Below, piece after piece: positions 1 through 7,401 of a DNA stretch of 19,910 bases. Within the stretch, counting starts at the first letter, position 1, and the number at the start of each line of letters is the position of its first letter. Source of the stretch: Desulfobulbaceae bacterium. GTDB taxonomy: Bacteria; Desulfobacterota; Desulfobulbia; Desulfobulbales; Desulfurivibrionaceae. The stretch spans positions 1 through 19,910 of the forward strand of contig DOZO01000058.1 in assembly GCA_003517965.1 (NCBI GenBank), read 5' to 3'. Made by a program: the position numbers and the translations under genes. Below the pieces are notes generated by a model. The model ran no database searches and was not told the DNA's origin. It saw only the letters and a program-made list of their open reading frames with translations.

Positions 1-24
1 CCACTTGAAACAGCGAGGAGCCTT

Positions 25-1182
25 TCAATGCGTAGCACTGATCTTATCCAGAGCTGCGATAACAGCCTGAATCTCCACTGCAGTATTGAAAAAACCTGGG
101 GAAAGACGCAGAGTGCCTTGAGGAAAGGTGCCGATGCTGCGGTGGGCCGCAGGCGCGCAGTGGAACCCGGCCCTGGCCATGATCCCGAAGTGGCGATCGA
201 GAAGCAAAGCGAGATCTGCTACACTTCTGTCTGCCATGGTCAGGGAAACAGCCGAGCCTCTGTTGGCACTGGCCGGTGGCCCATGCACAGTGAGACCCTT
301 TATCTGGCTTAAACCCGCGAGCAGCAGACGGGTGAGTTGTTCTTCGTGACAGCGAATCGTCTCCAACCCGGTCCTCTTGATAAAGGCCAGACCAGCAAAC
401 AGGCCTCCAATGCCAAGAGTGTTGGGTGTTCCCGACTCATAACAGTCCGGCATCATCTGTGGTTGCTCTTCTTGTTCCGAATTGCTGCCTGTGCCACCCA
501 TCTTCAGCGGCGGAACCATGAGTCCTTTTCGGAGAATAAAACCGCCTGTGCCAGTGGGGCCAAATAACCCCTTGTGTCCGGTAAAGGCAAGAAAATCGAT
601 ACCAAAAGCCTGCATCTCCAGAGGAAAAACTCCGGCGGACTGGGCCGCGTCCACCATCAGCAGCGCCTCACCCTTGACTTTGCCGATGGCGACAAGATCA
701 GCCAGGGTTCCGGTCACATTGGACACATGATTGATTATAATGAGCCGAGTCCTGGCACTCAGCAGCTTGGGAATATCCTCCGGGTCAATGGCCCCGGTGG
801 GATCGGTAGGCAGAAACGTAAGGACAATCCCCCTGGTTTTTTCAAGATGGCGAAGAGGCCGCATCACCGAGTTGTGTTCCATACCCGTGGTCAGCACCTG
901 ATCTCCTGGGGCGAGGAGCCCGAAAAGACCAACATTGAGCGCCTCGGTAACATTGCTGGTAAACACCACCCTGCTTGAGTCCGGACAACCAAAAAAATCA
1001 GCAACCAGCTCACGGGCCTCAAAAATCACCCGGCTGGCAGCCAGGGAAAAACGATGCGCCGAGCGGCCGGGGCTCAGAGAAATCTCCTGGAGCAACCGGT
1101 GCATGGTCTCAACCACTTCCGGAGGTTTAGGAAAGGAGGTTGCGGCGTTGTCGAGATAGATAGAGGGATGTAAATCGGGCAT
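25..1182 (-). CDS. PLP-dependent cysteine desulfurase / selenocysteine lyase-like protein (class V aminotransferase fold)
   Basis: The product is about 385 aa. It opens with IYLDNAATSFPKP, the usual start of class V aminotransferase-fold desulfurases. The PLP lysine is K204 in TGHKGLFGP, preceded by MVDAAQSAG (Asp that holds the pyridine nitrogen). A sulfur-accepting cysteine, C342, lies in GFHCAPAAH. The family takes sulfur (or selenium) from cysteine (or selenocysteine) as an enzyme-bound persulfide. It sits 22 nt after yedF, which suggests YedF as the acceptor partner (inference). I chose the ATG at 1182 because homology starts there. The frame stays open to a TTG at 1257, overlapping yedF by 53 nt, but that extension looks non-conserved. 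No clear Shine-Dalgarno precedes 1182, so translational coupling to yedF is plausible. The neighbourhood resembles the short-N-terminus clade often found with selenium genes. The exact donor, S or Se, cannot be told from sequence. Confidence 0.88.
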   Translation of the reverse strand: MPDLHPSIYLDNAATSFPKPPEVVETMHRLLQEISLSPGRSAHRFSLAASRVIFEARELVADFFGCPDSSRVVFTSNVTEALNVGLFGLLAPGDQVLTTGMEHNSVMRPLRHLEKTRGIVLTFLPTDPTGAIDPEDIPKLLSARTRLIIINHVSNVTGTLADLVAIGKVKGEALLMVDAAQSAGVFPLEMQAFGIDFLAFTGHKGLFGPTGTGGFILRKGLMVPPLKMGGTGSNSEQEEQPQMMPDCYESGTPNTLGIGGLFAGLAFIKRTGLETIRCHEEQLTRLLLAGLSQIKGLTVHGPPASANRGSAVSLTMADRSVADLALLLDRHFGIMARAGFHCAPAAHRSIGTFPQGTLRLSPGFFNTAVEIQAVIAALDKISATH

Positions 1183-1204
1183 ATCAGGGAGGTGGCAGTC
1201 GCTT

Positions 1205-1843
1205 TCAGTAAGGGCTGACAACGTTAACGGCCTGGGCCATGGCGTCCATGATCTCAAACATGTTGGTAACCTGGCCCACCAGCAGGGTATCTTTGAGATT
1301 AAAAAAATCCAGGCAAGTGCCGCAGGAATACACCTCTACCCCCTGCGCGACCAGCTCTCTAAGTGGCTCAATCAGATCGGACTCGGTTGCGGTAATTTTT
1401 ACCCCGGTATTGTAAAAAAAGATCTTGGCTGGCAGGGGGCTAAGGCTCTTAATGGTTTTAACATAGGCCCGCATGAGCACCCCGCCCAACTCCTCGTTGC
1501 CTCGGCCCATGGTGTTGGCAGGAACCACGATAACCAGGCCGTTGCCGGATAGAGCGCACCGAACGTCATCCGGGGCCGAAACAGCGACCTTGGCCGGGCC
1601 GCTTTTACTGATCGTGATATGGCGGTTCTCTCCAGCTATCCGGCTCTCCACGGCAAAGCCCTGGCTTTTGCCGAAACGCGTCAGATTGCTCTGGGCTGCC
1701 TCATTATCAACCAGCACCTCCACCGCACCCTGCGTCAGGGAATCAAGCAGCTCCTTGGCCCTGAGCACAGGCTGCGGACAAGCCAGATCCCGACAATCAA
1801 GCACCATATTCATCTTCTGTCCCTGCTTTTCTTCTTCAATCAT
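1205..1843 (-). CDS. yedF: YedF-type sulfurtransferase, selenium-metabolism associated (TusA-like + CGxC domain)
   Basis: This 212 aa protein has two parts. Residues about 13-85 are a TusA/SirA-like domain with the CPxP motif (C22 in ACPQPVLRAKELL), the persulfide-carrying cysteine in TusA. Residues about 100-212 are a DsrE-like C-terminal domain with a redox-type CGTC motif (C174, C177). This architecture defines the YedF family, which by phylogenetic profiling co-occurs with selD and is regarded as part of selenium metabolism; its biochemical role is unproven. The start at 1843 overlaps the upstream PilZ gene by 8 nt (ATGATTGA). In-frame ATGs at 1813 and 1807 lie nearer the conserved domain and are alternatives, with a CAGGG-like site before 1813. 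Neighbour order PilZ-yedF-desulfurase suggests one transcript, with the desulfurase feeding sulfur or selenium to C22. No selD or selA is in the window. Confidence 0.88.
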   Translation of the reverse strand: MIEEEKQGQKMNMVLDCRDLACPQPVLRAKELLDSLTQGAVEVLVDNEAAQSNLTRFGKSQGFAVESRIAGENRHITISKSGPAKVAVSAPDDVRCALSGNGLVIVVPANTMGRGNEELGGVLMRAYVKTIKSLSPLPAKIFFYNTGVKITATESDLIEPLRELVAQGVEVYSCGTCLDFFNLKDTLLVGQVTNMFEIMDAMAQAVNVVSPY

Positions 1844-2183
1844 TAAAGCTCATCTCGCTCAACAGATCACGGATGATGTTCTGGGTTTTCAGATCAAGCT
1901 TGGGAGCAGCAAAACCAGTGTCGTAAAAATCCGGGTTAACATCGTTAGAGCTCCACCGGCTCTGCGCCTCAAAATAGAGATCCTTTTCCGGAAAAACCTC
2001 CTCCGGCAACACCATCCGCAACCAGTAGTCCCGATTGCTGGGAATTTGTTGCCTGCTCATCAGCTTGAGGCCGGTGGTGGTCAGATCAACAAGATGTCCA
2101 AGAAGTTCTTTGGTGTCGTCGTCATAAACCTCAAGATAGTACAACAGGTGCCTGCGTTTATAGGACCGGATTTTTTCTGTCAT
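1836..2183 (-). CDS. PilZ-domain protein, copy 1 (putative c-di-GMP receptor)
   Basis: This 115 aa single-domain protein carries R/K-rich residues 6-11 (RSYKRR), then YYLEVYDD and GHLVDLTTTGLKL, the PilZ D-x-[ST]-x-x-G strand. WSSND and PDFYDTGF further on are typical of PilZ proteins of this type. The second arginine of the c-di-GMP-binding RxxxR element is not unambiguous (R6/R10 fit RxxxR, or R10-R11 with no later Arg), so ligand binding is likely but not certain. I chose the ATG at 2183, preceded by a strong AGGAGGAGAGGAAG site; the frame continues upstream to 2225 but without a better ribosome site. It is a close paralogue of the gene at 2313-2660: about 69 of the first 100 residues are identical by hand count, both are 115 aa, and they diverge only at the C-terminus. 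Its stop overlaps yedF by 8 nt. Confidence 0.85.
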   Translation of the reverse strand: MTEKIRSYKRRHLLYYLEVYDDDTKELLGHLVDLTTTGLKLMSRQQIPSNRDYWLRMVLPEEVFPEKDLYFEAQSRWSSNDVNPDFYDTGFAAPKLDLKTQNIIRDLLSEMSFND

Positions 2184-2252
2184 GACTTCCTCTCCTCCTG
2201 CATGCCGCTTAAGCCGTTGTAACAAAATAAGATCGTCATTTGAATAACCTCA

Positions 2253-2311
2253 ACGGCATAAAGAGCCGTAAACGAAATGGTCGAGTAGACAAAGAGTATT
2301 TCGTAACGGCT
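2253..2311 (-). promoter_or_regulatory. Intergenic hairpins between the PilZ paralogues
   Basis: The sequence shows a long inverted repeat, 2264-2278 against 2298-2311: AGCCGT and ACGAAAT arms with one unpaired base and a 19-nt loop. A third element at 2253-2257 (ACGGC) can pair with 2265-2269 (GCCGT) instead. The two folds share the 2265-2269 segment and so exclude each other. No T tract follows on the minus strand, so it is not a standard intrinsic terminator. It starts 2 nt past the stop of PilZ copy 2 (2313) and may set RNA processing or relative expression of the two copies. Confidence 0.4.
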
Positions 2312-2312
2312 C

Positions 2313-2660
2313 CTAATCTTTACTGGTTATCTGGATCACCAAGTCAGGGCTTATATCCTTGGCAGCATCTTCCAGCTCTGGAGCGGAAAATCCCGTATCG
2401 TAAAAATCCGGGCTGATCTCATTTGAGCTCCACATGCTCTGCGCCTCAAAAGAAATTCCTTTTTGCGAAAAATATCCTTTTGGCAACGCCATCCGCAGCC
2501 GGTAAGTACGGTTAGGAGAAATCTGTTTCCTGCTCATCAGCTTGAGGCCGGTGGTGGTCAGGTCGACAAGATGCCCAAGGAGTTCGTCGACCTCATCATC
2601 ATAGACTTCAAGGTAATACACCAGGCGTCTGCGCTTCTGGGAGCGATTTTTTTCTGTCAT
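2313..2660 (-). CDS. PilZ-domain protein, copy 2 (putative c-di-GMP receptor)
   Basis: This 115 aa protein shares the MTEKxRSxKRR start, YYLEVYDDE, the DLTTTGLKLMSR PilZ strand and PDFYDTGFSAPE with the neighbouring copy 1. The segment around residues 61-70 and the last 20 residues differ most, which may separate partner choice from ligand binding (inference). The ATG at 2660 is preceded by AGGAGAGGATTC. The frame stays open upstream into the end of cmk (to 2762), but that extension has no conservation with copy 1. It starts 25 nt after the cmk stop, so it probably shares the hisC-cmk transcript. In the related lineages I know of, cmk is often followed by ispH or rpsA, so a PilZ pair here is less usual. 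Confidence 0.85.
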   Translation of the reverse strand: MTEKNRSQKRRRLVYYLEVYDDEVDELLGHLVDLTTTGLKLMSRKQISPNRTYRLRMALPKGYFSQKGISFEAQSMWSSNEISPDFYDTGFSAPELEDAAKDISPDLVIQITSKD

Positions 2661-2685
2661 GAATCCTCTCCTGCTGGTCGTTTTT

Positions 2686-3366
2686 TCAACAAACTGCCTT
2701 GGCAATGCTGGCCAGCATACAATCAATGATCGCTTCTGGGCCCATACTGGAGGAATCAACAATAATAGCGTCTACGGCTGGTTTAAGCGGCGCAAGCTGA
2801 CGTCTGGAATCATCATAGTCCCGTTTGCTGATCTGGTCGAGAATTTCCTGCAAGCCCACAGTCTGACCTTTTTCTGCCAGCTGCGCCTGGCGGCGACGAG
2901 CCCGTTCTTCTCCCGAGGCGGTAAGGAAAAACTTGCAGGCCGCCTTAGGAAAAACCACGGTGCCCATATCACGCCCCTCAGCGACTATGCCGCCCCTTTC
3001 CCCTATTTGCCGTTGCAGGGCGGTAAGTTTTTCCCGCACCAGCGGATGGGCGGAAACCCGCGAGGCCACCAGGCCCATCTCCGGGGTGCGGATGGCCTGG
3101 GAAACATCCTCGCCGTTCAGCCGCACCAGCACATCATCATCACCATTGGGCAAAAGAGATAGCTCGATAGTGTCCAGACATTTTTCAAGCGCCGTCGTGT
3201 CCGCCAGATCAAGGCCCTGTTTCTCCAAAGCCAGGCCCACTGCCCGATACATGGCGCCGGTGTCAAGATAAGTAAAGTTAAGCTTTGCGGCCAGCCCCCG
3301 GCTGATCGTACTTTTCCCGGCGCCTGAAGGTCCGTCGATAGTGACAATGGCTTTGGGGTCAAGCAC
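2686..3366 (-). CDS. cmk: Cytidylate kinase
   Basis: This enzyme phosphorylates CMP and dCMP with ATP to give the diphosphates, in the cytoplasm. At 226 aa it matches the usual bacterial Cmk length. Residues 12-20 are the P-loop GPSGAGKST, followed by LDTGAMYRA (35-42), the family hallmark of the CMP-binding site. RDMGTVVFPKA and the later KRDYDDSRR correspond to the NMP-binding insert and the lid/Asp-Ser region. The start is a GTG at 3366, which overlaps the end of hisC by 8 nt. The reading frame begins directly at the conserved DPKAIVTIDGPSG. The overlap implies coupling to hisC. The next gene downstream is PilZ copy 2. Nothing looks unusual in the protein. Confidence 0.96.
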   Translation of the reverse strand: MLDPKAIVTIDGPSGAGKSTISRGLAAKLNFTYLDTGAMYRAVGLALEKQGLDLADTTALEKCLDTIELSLLPNGDDDVLVRLNGEDVSQAIRTPEMGLVASRVSAHPLVREKLTALQRQIGERGGIVAEGRDMGTVVFPKAACKFFLTASGEERARRRQAQLAEKGQTVGLQEILDQISKRDYDDSRRQLAPLKPAVDAIIVDSSSMGPEAIIDCMLASIAKAVC

Positions 3367-4462
3367 GGTCTATCTCGCCAAGCACTGTGGCCAGAGCCTT
3401 GATAAAACGCTGATTTTCCGCAGGCAGGCCTACGGTGATCCGGATATAAGTCGGGTAACCATAAGCGTTCATAGGCCTGACAATAACCCCCTGATGCAAC
3501 AGGGCTTCGTACAACTTTTTACCGTCGGTTTGCACATCAATAAGAAAAAAATTGGTCTGAGTAGGAAAAGCCCGGCAACCAAGCCTTTCCACCTCGTGGC
3601 TCAACCAGGCGATACCCTCGCGGGTAAAGGCCATGGTTTTCTCATAATGCTCGTCATCGGCCAAGGCGGCAAGTGCCCCTGCCTGGGCTGGCAGGCTAAC
3701 GTTGAATGGCTGCCGGACCCGATGTAGATAATCAGCGATATCGGCGTGCATCAGGCCGTAGCCCACCCTTAAGCCCGCCAGTCCGTATGCCTTGGAAAAG
3801 GTACGCAGAGCCACCACCGGCACCCGGTGCTTGAGATAGTCCCGGGCGTCGAGGCGCAGGCCAGGCTCGACAAAATCCACATAGGCCTCGTCAAGAGCGA
3901 CGATCACCTGATCCGGCACCTTTTCAAGAAAGGCGGCAAAGGCCTCGTTGCTGAACACTGTGCCGCAGGGATTGTTGGGGTTATCCAGAAAAATCAGCCG
4001 GGTTTTATCGGTGATCTGCCGGGCGATAGCCGCCAGATCGTGATGCATACCGACCAGCGGCACTACCCGGTTGACGCCGCCTTGGGCCTGAACCGCTTTT
4101 TGATAGACAAGAAAAGTTGGCTGGCTGGTGATCACCTCCTCGCCCGAAGCGAGAAAAGCAGCGATCAGCAACTGGATAATCTCGTTGGAGCCGTTGCCAA
4201 AAACTAACTGATTCGGAGCCACGCCAATCTTTTTGGCCAACGCCTGAGCCAGATAATAACAACTGCCATCGGGGTAGCGGTGCAGTTTTTTCAAACTATC
4301 GGTTACAGCAGCCACCGCCTTTGGCGAAGGACCCATGGCGTTTTCATTGGAAGCCAACTTGATGGAGCCAGTAATGCCGTACTCGCGCTCCAGCTCTTCC
4401 AGGGGTTTGCCCGGCGGATAGGGGATGAGGTTGGCGATATTAGGGCGAACAGGAAGTTTCAT
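3359..4462 (-). CDS. hisC: Histidinol-phosphate aminotransferase
   Basis: This PLP enzyme of histidine synthesis converts imidazole-acetol phosphate plus glutamate to histidinol phosphate. Its 367 aa are standard for HisC. Visible landmarks are KLASNENAMGPSP (residues 35-47), the FGNGSNEII phosphate region, LDNPNNPCGTVF (159-170) and DEAYVDF. The PLP Schiff-base lysine is K224 in TFSKAYGLAGLRVGY. A later RITVGLPAENQRF contains the substrate-carboxylate arginine. The ATG at 4462 has AAGGA about 8 nt upstream. The only other his-type context is absent, so this is a scattered his gene in a housekeeping cluster. HisC enzymes can also transaminate aromatic keto acids, so a broader role in tyrosine or phenylalanine synthesis cannot be excluded. 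Confidence 0.95.
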   Translation of the reverse strand: MKLPVRPNIANLIPYPPGKPLEELEREYGITGSIKLASNENAMGPSPKAVAAVTDSLKKLHRYPDGSCYYLAQALAKKIGVAPNQLVFGNGSNEIIQLLIAAFLASGEEVITSQPTFLVYQKAVQAQGGVNRVVPLVGMHHDLAAIARQITDKTRLIFLDNPNNPCGTVFSNEAFAAFLEKVPDQVIVALDEAYVDFVEPGLRLDARDYLKHRVPVVALRTFSKAYGLAGLRVGYGLMHADIADYLHRVRQPFNVSLPAQAGALAALADDEHYEKTMAFTREGIAWLSHEVERLGCRAFPTQTNFFLIDVQTDGKKLYEALLHQGVIVRPMNAYGYPTYIRITVGLPAENQRFIKALATVLGEIDRA

Positions 4463-4482
4463 GGAAGTAAATCCTTATAGAT

Positions 4483-4521
4483 AGCTGTCAGCTGTTGACT
4501 GATAACTTAAAGCTGACAGCT
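4483..4521. repeat. Perfect 11-bp inverted repeat at the gatA/hisC junction
   Basis: Arms AGCTGTCAGCT (4483-4493) and AGCTGACAGCT (4511-4521) are exact reverse complements around a 17-nt spacer. The right arm supplies the last codons and flank of gatA, whose product ends in NSCQL. On the plus strand the right arm is followed by GTTTTT, so it could act as a terminator for antisense transcripts. On the minus strand it has no T tract, so read-through to hisC is expected. Whether it is one copy of a dispersed repeat cannot be told here. Confidence 0.6.
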
Positions 4522-5961
4522 GTTTTTCAGGTCAAGTCGCTGTTCCAGGGCATAGGCCGCCCGGAATATTTTTTCTTCGGCAAAATGACTGGCCTGGAGC
4601 TGAAGACCTATGGGCAGGCCGCCGCTGCTTATTCCGCAAGGCACAGACATGCCGGGCAACCCGGCCAGGTTGGTGCAGATCGTCAGGATATCGGACAGGT
4701 ACACGCTAAGCGGGTCGTCGGCCTTTTCGCCGATCTTCCAGGCTGGTGCGGGGGTGACTGGGGAGACCAGCAGATCACACTGGGCAAAGGCCCTGGCGTA
4801 ATCCTCGATAATCAGGGTACGGGCCTGGGAGGCCTTTTTGTAATAGGCATCGTAGTAACCGGAAGAGAGGGCATAGGTGCCAATAATGATCCGGCGTTTC
4901 ACCTCCGCCCCGAAACCCTTGGAGCGACTGTGCTTATACATCTCCAGAAGTTCATGTCGGTCATGGTCGCGGAAACCGTATCTGATCCCGTCATAGCGGG
5001 CCAGATTGGAGCTGGCTTCGGCCGGGGCAATGATGTAATAGGCCGCCACCCCGTACTCGGTGTGGGGCAGGGAGATTTCCACGGTTTTGGCCCCGGCCTC
5101 GGTAAGCAGGGAGATGCCGTGGCGCACCGCCTGCTCTACCTCCGGGTCAAGACCTGCGCCAAAGTATTCCTTGGGGATGCCAATGGTAAGGCCGTTAAAC
5201 TCAGGGATAAGCGCGGCGGTGTAATCTGGCACCGGCTGGTTGACCGAGGTAGAATCACGCGGGTCGTAGCCGCTGATCGCGCCCAGCATAATGGCGGCAT
5301 CGCGCACATCCTTGGTGAGCGGCCCCACCTGATCCAGAGACGAGGCATAGGCCAGCAGACCGAAGCGGGATACCCGGCCATAAGTGGGTTTAATCCCGAC
5401 AAGTCCGCAATGGGAGGCAGGCTGACGGATAGAGCCACCGGTGTCTGAGCCCAGCGAGGCGGTACACTCATCCGCCGCCACCGAGGCTGCCGAGCCGCCG
5501 CTTGAGCCGCCACAGACATGGGCAAGGTTCCAGGGATTTTTCGGTACTCCGTAGGCACAGTTTTCATTAGCCGAGCCCATAGCAAACTCGTCCATACTTG
5601 TCTTGCCAAGAATCACCGCACCGGCGGCCCGCAGCTTTTCCACCACCGTGGCGTCATAGGGCGGGATAAAGGGTTCGAGGATTCGGGAGCCAGCGGTGGT
5701 GCGCAGGCCCTTGGTACAAAGGACATCCTTGATGGAAAGTGGAATACCGCAAAGACCTCCCACCTCGCCTTGTCGACGCCGGACGTCCGCCGCCTCCGCC
5801 TGGGCCAGAGCACCCGTGCGATCCAGGGTGATATAGGCGTTGACCTTGCCCTCCACCGCGTCAATCCGGGCGAGCACCGCGCGAGTCAGCTCCAGAGAGG
5901 AGGTCTCCCCACGGGCAAGCAGCTCCTGCAAGGCATGAATGGTTAAGGTGTGCAGTTTCAT
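4507..5961 (-). CDS. gatA: Asp-tRNA(Asn)/Glu-tRNA(Gln) amidotransferase subunit A
   Basis: GatA is the amidase subunit of GatCAB. It frees ammonia from glutamine so that misacylated Glu-tRNA(Gln) or Asp-tRNA(Asn) can be amidated. The 484 aa product has the whole amidase signature: Lys78 in PLSIKDV, Ser153-Ser154 in GGSSGGSAAS, and Ser177 in GSDTGGSIRQP. This fits the Lys-Ser-Ser catalytic triad at family positions. The ATG at 5961 follows the gatC stop by 2 nt; a TTG at 5967 is a weaker alternative. The C-terminus (LDLKNSCQL) ends inside an inverted repeat, so the last few residues may be altered from the ancestral tail. gatB is not in the window, which is common in genomes where it sits elsewhere. 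Confidence 0.96.
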   Translation of the reverse strand: MKLHTLTIHALQELLARGETSSLELTRAVLARIDAVEGKVNAYITLDRTGALAQAEAADVRRRQGEVGGLCGIPLSIKDVLCTKGLRTTAGSRILEPFIPPYDATVVEKLRAAGAVILGKTSMDEFAMGSANENCAYGVPKNPWNLAHVCGGSSGGSAASVAADECTASLGSDTGGSIRQPASHCGLVGIKPTYGRVSRFGLLAYASSLDQVGPLTKDVRDAAIMLGAISGYDPRDSTSVNQPVPDYTAALIPEFNGLTIGIPKEYFGAGLDPEVEQAVRHGISLLTEAGAKTVEISLPHTEYGVAAYYIIAPAEASSNLARYDGIRYGFRDHDRHELLEMYKHSRSKGFGAEVKRRIIIGTYALSSGYYDAYYKKASQARTLIIEDYARAFAQCDLLVSPVTPAPAWKIGEKADDPLSVYLSDILTICTNLAGLPGMSVPCGISSGGLPIGLQLQASHFAEEKIFRAAYALEQRLDLKNSCQL

Positions 5962-5963
5962 GA

Positions 5964-6248
5964 TCAAATAACCCTGGGCACTACAAAAGCCTCACCGTTC
6001 TGCAAAGGGCCGTTGGCCAGAGCTTCATGCTGGGTCAGGGATTTATGGAGCTCATCGGCGCGGAAAGCATTGCGGATATCCAGGGCATGGGTGGTAGGCA
6101 ATACGCCAGTAGTATCCAGCTCACCCAGCTTCTCCACATAGCTCAGGATACCATCCAACTGCAGAGTGGTTTCTGCCACCTCTGCCTCAGACAGGGAAAG
6201 TCTCGCCAACCTGGCAACATATCGTACTTCTTCCGGGGTGATTTTCAT
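5964..6248 (-). CDS. gatC: Asp-tRNA(Asn)/Glu-tRNA(Gln) amidotransferase subunit C
   Basis: GatC is the small belt subunit that holds GatA and GatB together. The 94 aa product begins MKITPEEVRYVARLARLSL, the standard GatC start, and ends GEAFVVPRVI, matching the family tail that wraps the complex. The frame is open further upstream to 6359, but that part overlaps the preceding response-regulator gene and has no GatC similarity, so the ATG at 6248 is the start. The nearest Shine-Dalgarno-like bases (AAGG) lie only one base from the ATG, too close to work well. A promoter-like element just upstream would give a transcript with almost no leader. gatC and gatA are 2 nt apart and certainly co-transcribed. 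Confidence 0.93.
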   Translation of the reverse strand: MKITPEEVRYVARLARLSLSEAEVAETTLQLDGILSYVEKLGELDTTGVLPTTHALDIRNAFRADELHKSLTQHEALANGPLQNGEAFVVPRVI

Positions 6249-6255
6249 GCCTTGT

Positions 6256-6284
6256 TTTGTAACGTATTCAACCGGGCAAGTCAA
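6256..6284 (-). promoter_or_regulatory. Candidate sigma-70-type promoter for gatCA
   Basis: Reading the minus strand, TTGACT (6279-6284) is followed after exactly 17 nt by TACAAA (6256-6261). The -35 matches consensus at five of six bases and the -10 at four of six. Transcription would begin at about 6248-6250, at or next to the gatC ATG, giving a leaderless or near-leaderless mRNA. It lies in the 67-nt gap after the HD-GYP gene. Confidence 0.45.
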
Positions 6285-6315
6285 TCGTGATGCTCTCGCA
6301 ACAAAGGAAAAATAG

Positions 6316-7374
6316 TTAGCTTGCGCCCGTTTTCGCCTGAGCCTCAATAACCTCGACAAAAACCCGCACTATCTCAGGATCAAACTGGCTGCCAGCACAA
6401 CGGTGCAGTTCAGCAATGGCCTCCTTAAGATTCATGTTCTGCTTATAACTGCGTTTAGAGGTCATGGCATCATAGCTGTCTGCCACAGTAATGACCCTGG
6501 TCAGCAGGTTCAGCTCATCACCGCCCAGGCCACAGGGATAACCCTTGCCATCCAGCCGCTCATGATGGTGGCGGACAAGGGTTATCTCATGCTGCATGAA
6601 GGCCAGCGGCGTAATAATGTTAGCCCCGATCTCCGGGTGTTTTTTCATGAGCTGCCATTCTTCTTCGGAAAGCGGCCCAGGTTTCTGGATGAAACTGACA
6701 TCCACCACCAACTTGCCGAGATCATGGACCTTGCAGGCCCGCTCCAGCACGACCATATCTGCCTCACCCAAGCGCAGGGCCTGGCCAATCTGCAGAGCAT
6801 AAAAGGTAACCCGGCTGGTATGGCCTGCGGTGTAAGTGTCCTTTTCTTCCAAAGCAGTCTGCAGGGTGAGCATGGTGTTTAAGGTGGAGACTTCCAGATC
6901 GTCGCTGTAGTCTTCCAGCAGACGGTTTTTTTCCGCCAGTTCACGAGTCTTTCTGCGTACCTCAATTTCAAGGTTTTCCTTGTAAGCCCTCTCCCGAATG
7001 ACATAAATCCTTTTTTCAACAGCCCGCTTGACCTTGATGTGGAAAATATCCAAATCCTCAAGAGGCTTAGGAATAAAGTCGTAAGCCCCAAGGTTGATGG
7101 CTTTGACCGCATACTCCATGGATCCAGCGCCGGTGAGAAAAATCACCGGAATTCCGTAATCCCGTTCATTGATGAGCTTGAGGGTCTCAAAGCCGTCCAG
7201 ACCAGGCATGTTGATATCGAGAATGACAAGATCAAAATCACCATTCAGGGCGGCCAGCGCTTTTTCTCCACTGGTACAGGCCACGACCTGATAACCAAAC
7301 ATGGTGAGGATCTTGCGTAATGAATCCCGCACCAGGTTATCATCATCAGCGATAAGAATCTTTGCCTTGGCCAT
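6316..7374 (-). CDS. Response regulator with HD-GYP c-di-GMP phosphodiesterase domain
   Basis: This 352 aa protein has a receiver domain (residues about 4-125) with acidic pocket D10-D12, phospho-acceptor D53 in LDINMPGLDG, T81 and K103 in IPKP. A helical linker rich in Glu, Lys and Arg (about 125-165) could form a coiled coil. The HD-GYP domain (about 165-345) shows H185, the HD pair H217-D218 in KVHDLGK, HHHERLDGKGYP (269-280) with the GYP signature, and VADSYDAMTSKRSY. All metal ligands expected of an active enzyme appear present. It should hydrolyse c-di-GMP under control of a sensor kinase, none of which is adjacent. The ATG at 7374 has AAGGA 10 nt upstream; the TTG at 7383 is too close to that site. 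The two PilZ genes downstream on the same strand suggest a c-di-GMP theme. Confidence 0.93.
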   Translation of the reverse strand: MAKAKILIADDDNLVRDSLRKILTMFGYQVVACTSGEKALAALNGDFDLVILDINMPGLDGFETLKLINERDYGIPVIFLTGAGSMEYAVKAINLGAYDFIPKPLEDLDIFHIKVKRAVEKRIYVIRERAYKENLEIEVRRKTRELAEKNRLLEDYSDDLEVSTLNTMLTLQTALEEKDTYTAGHTSRVTFYALQIGQALRLGEADMVVLERACKVHDLGKLVVDVSFIQKPGPLSEEEWQLMKKHPEIGANIITPLAFMQHEITLVRHHHERLDGKGYPCGLGGDELNLLTRVITVADSYDAMTSKRSYKQNMNLKEAIAELHRCAGSQFDPEIVRVFVEVIEAQAKTGAS

Positions 7375-7401
7375 AAATAACAAGTCCTTATTACATTGCT
7401 A

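Noticed and set aside
1183..1257. Extended N-terminus of the desulfurase from a TTG at 1257
   Set aside because: It would overlap yedF by 53 nt and adds residues without family likeness; the ATG at 1182 matches the conserved start.
1473..2222. Plus-strand frame (249 codons) opposite yedF and PilZ copy 1
   Set aside because: It spans two recognised minus-strand genes and their overlap, and its translation is low-complexity shadow sequence.
4495..5448. Long plus-strand frame (317 codons) opposite gatA
   Set aside because: It mirrors a well-conserved amidase on the other strand, has no ribosome site, and its translation shows no recognisable family.
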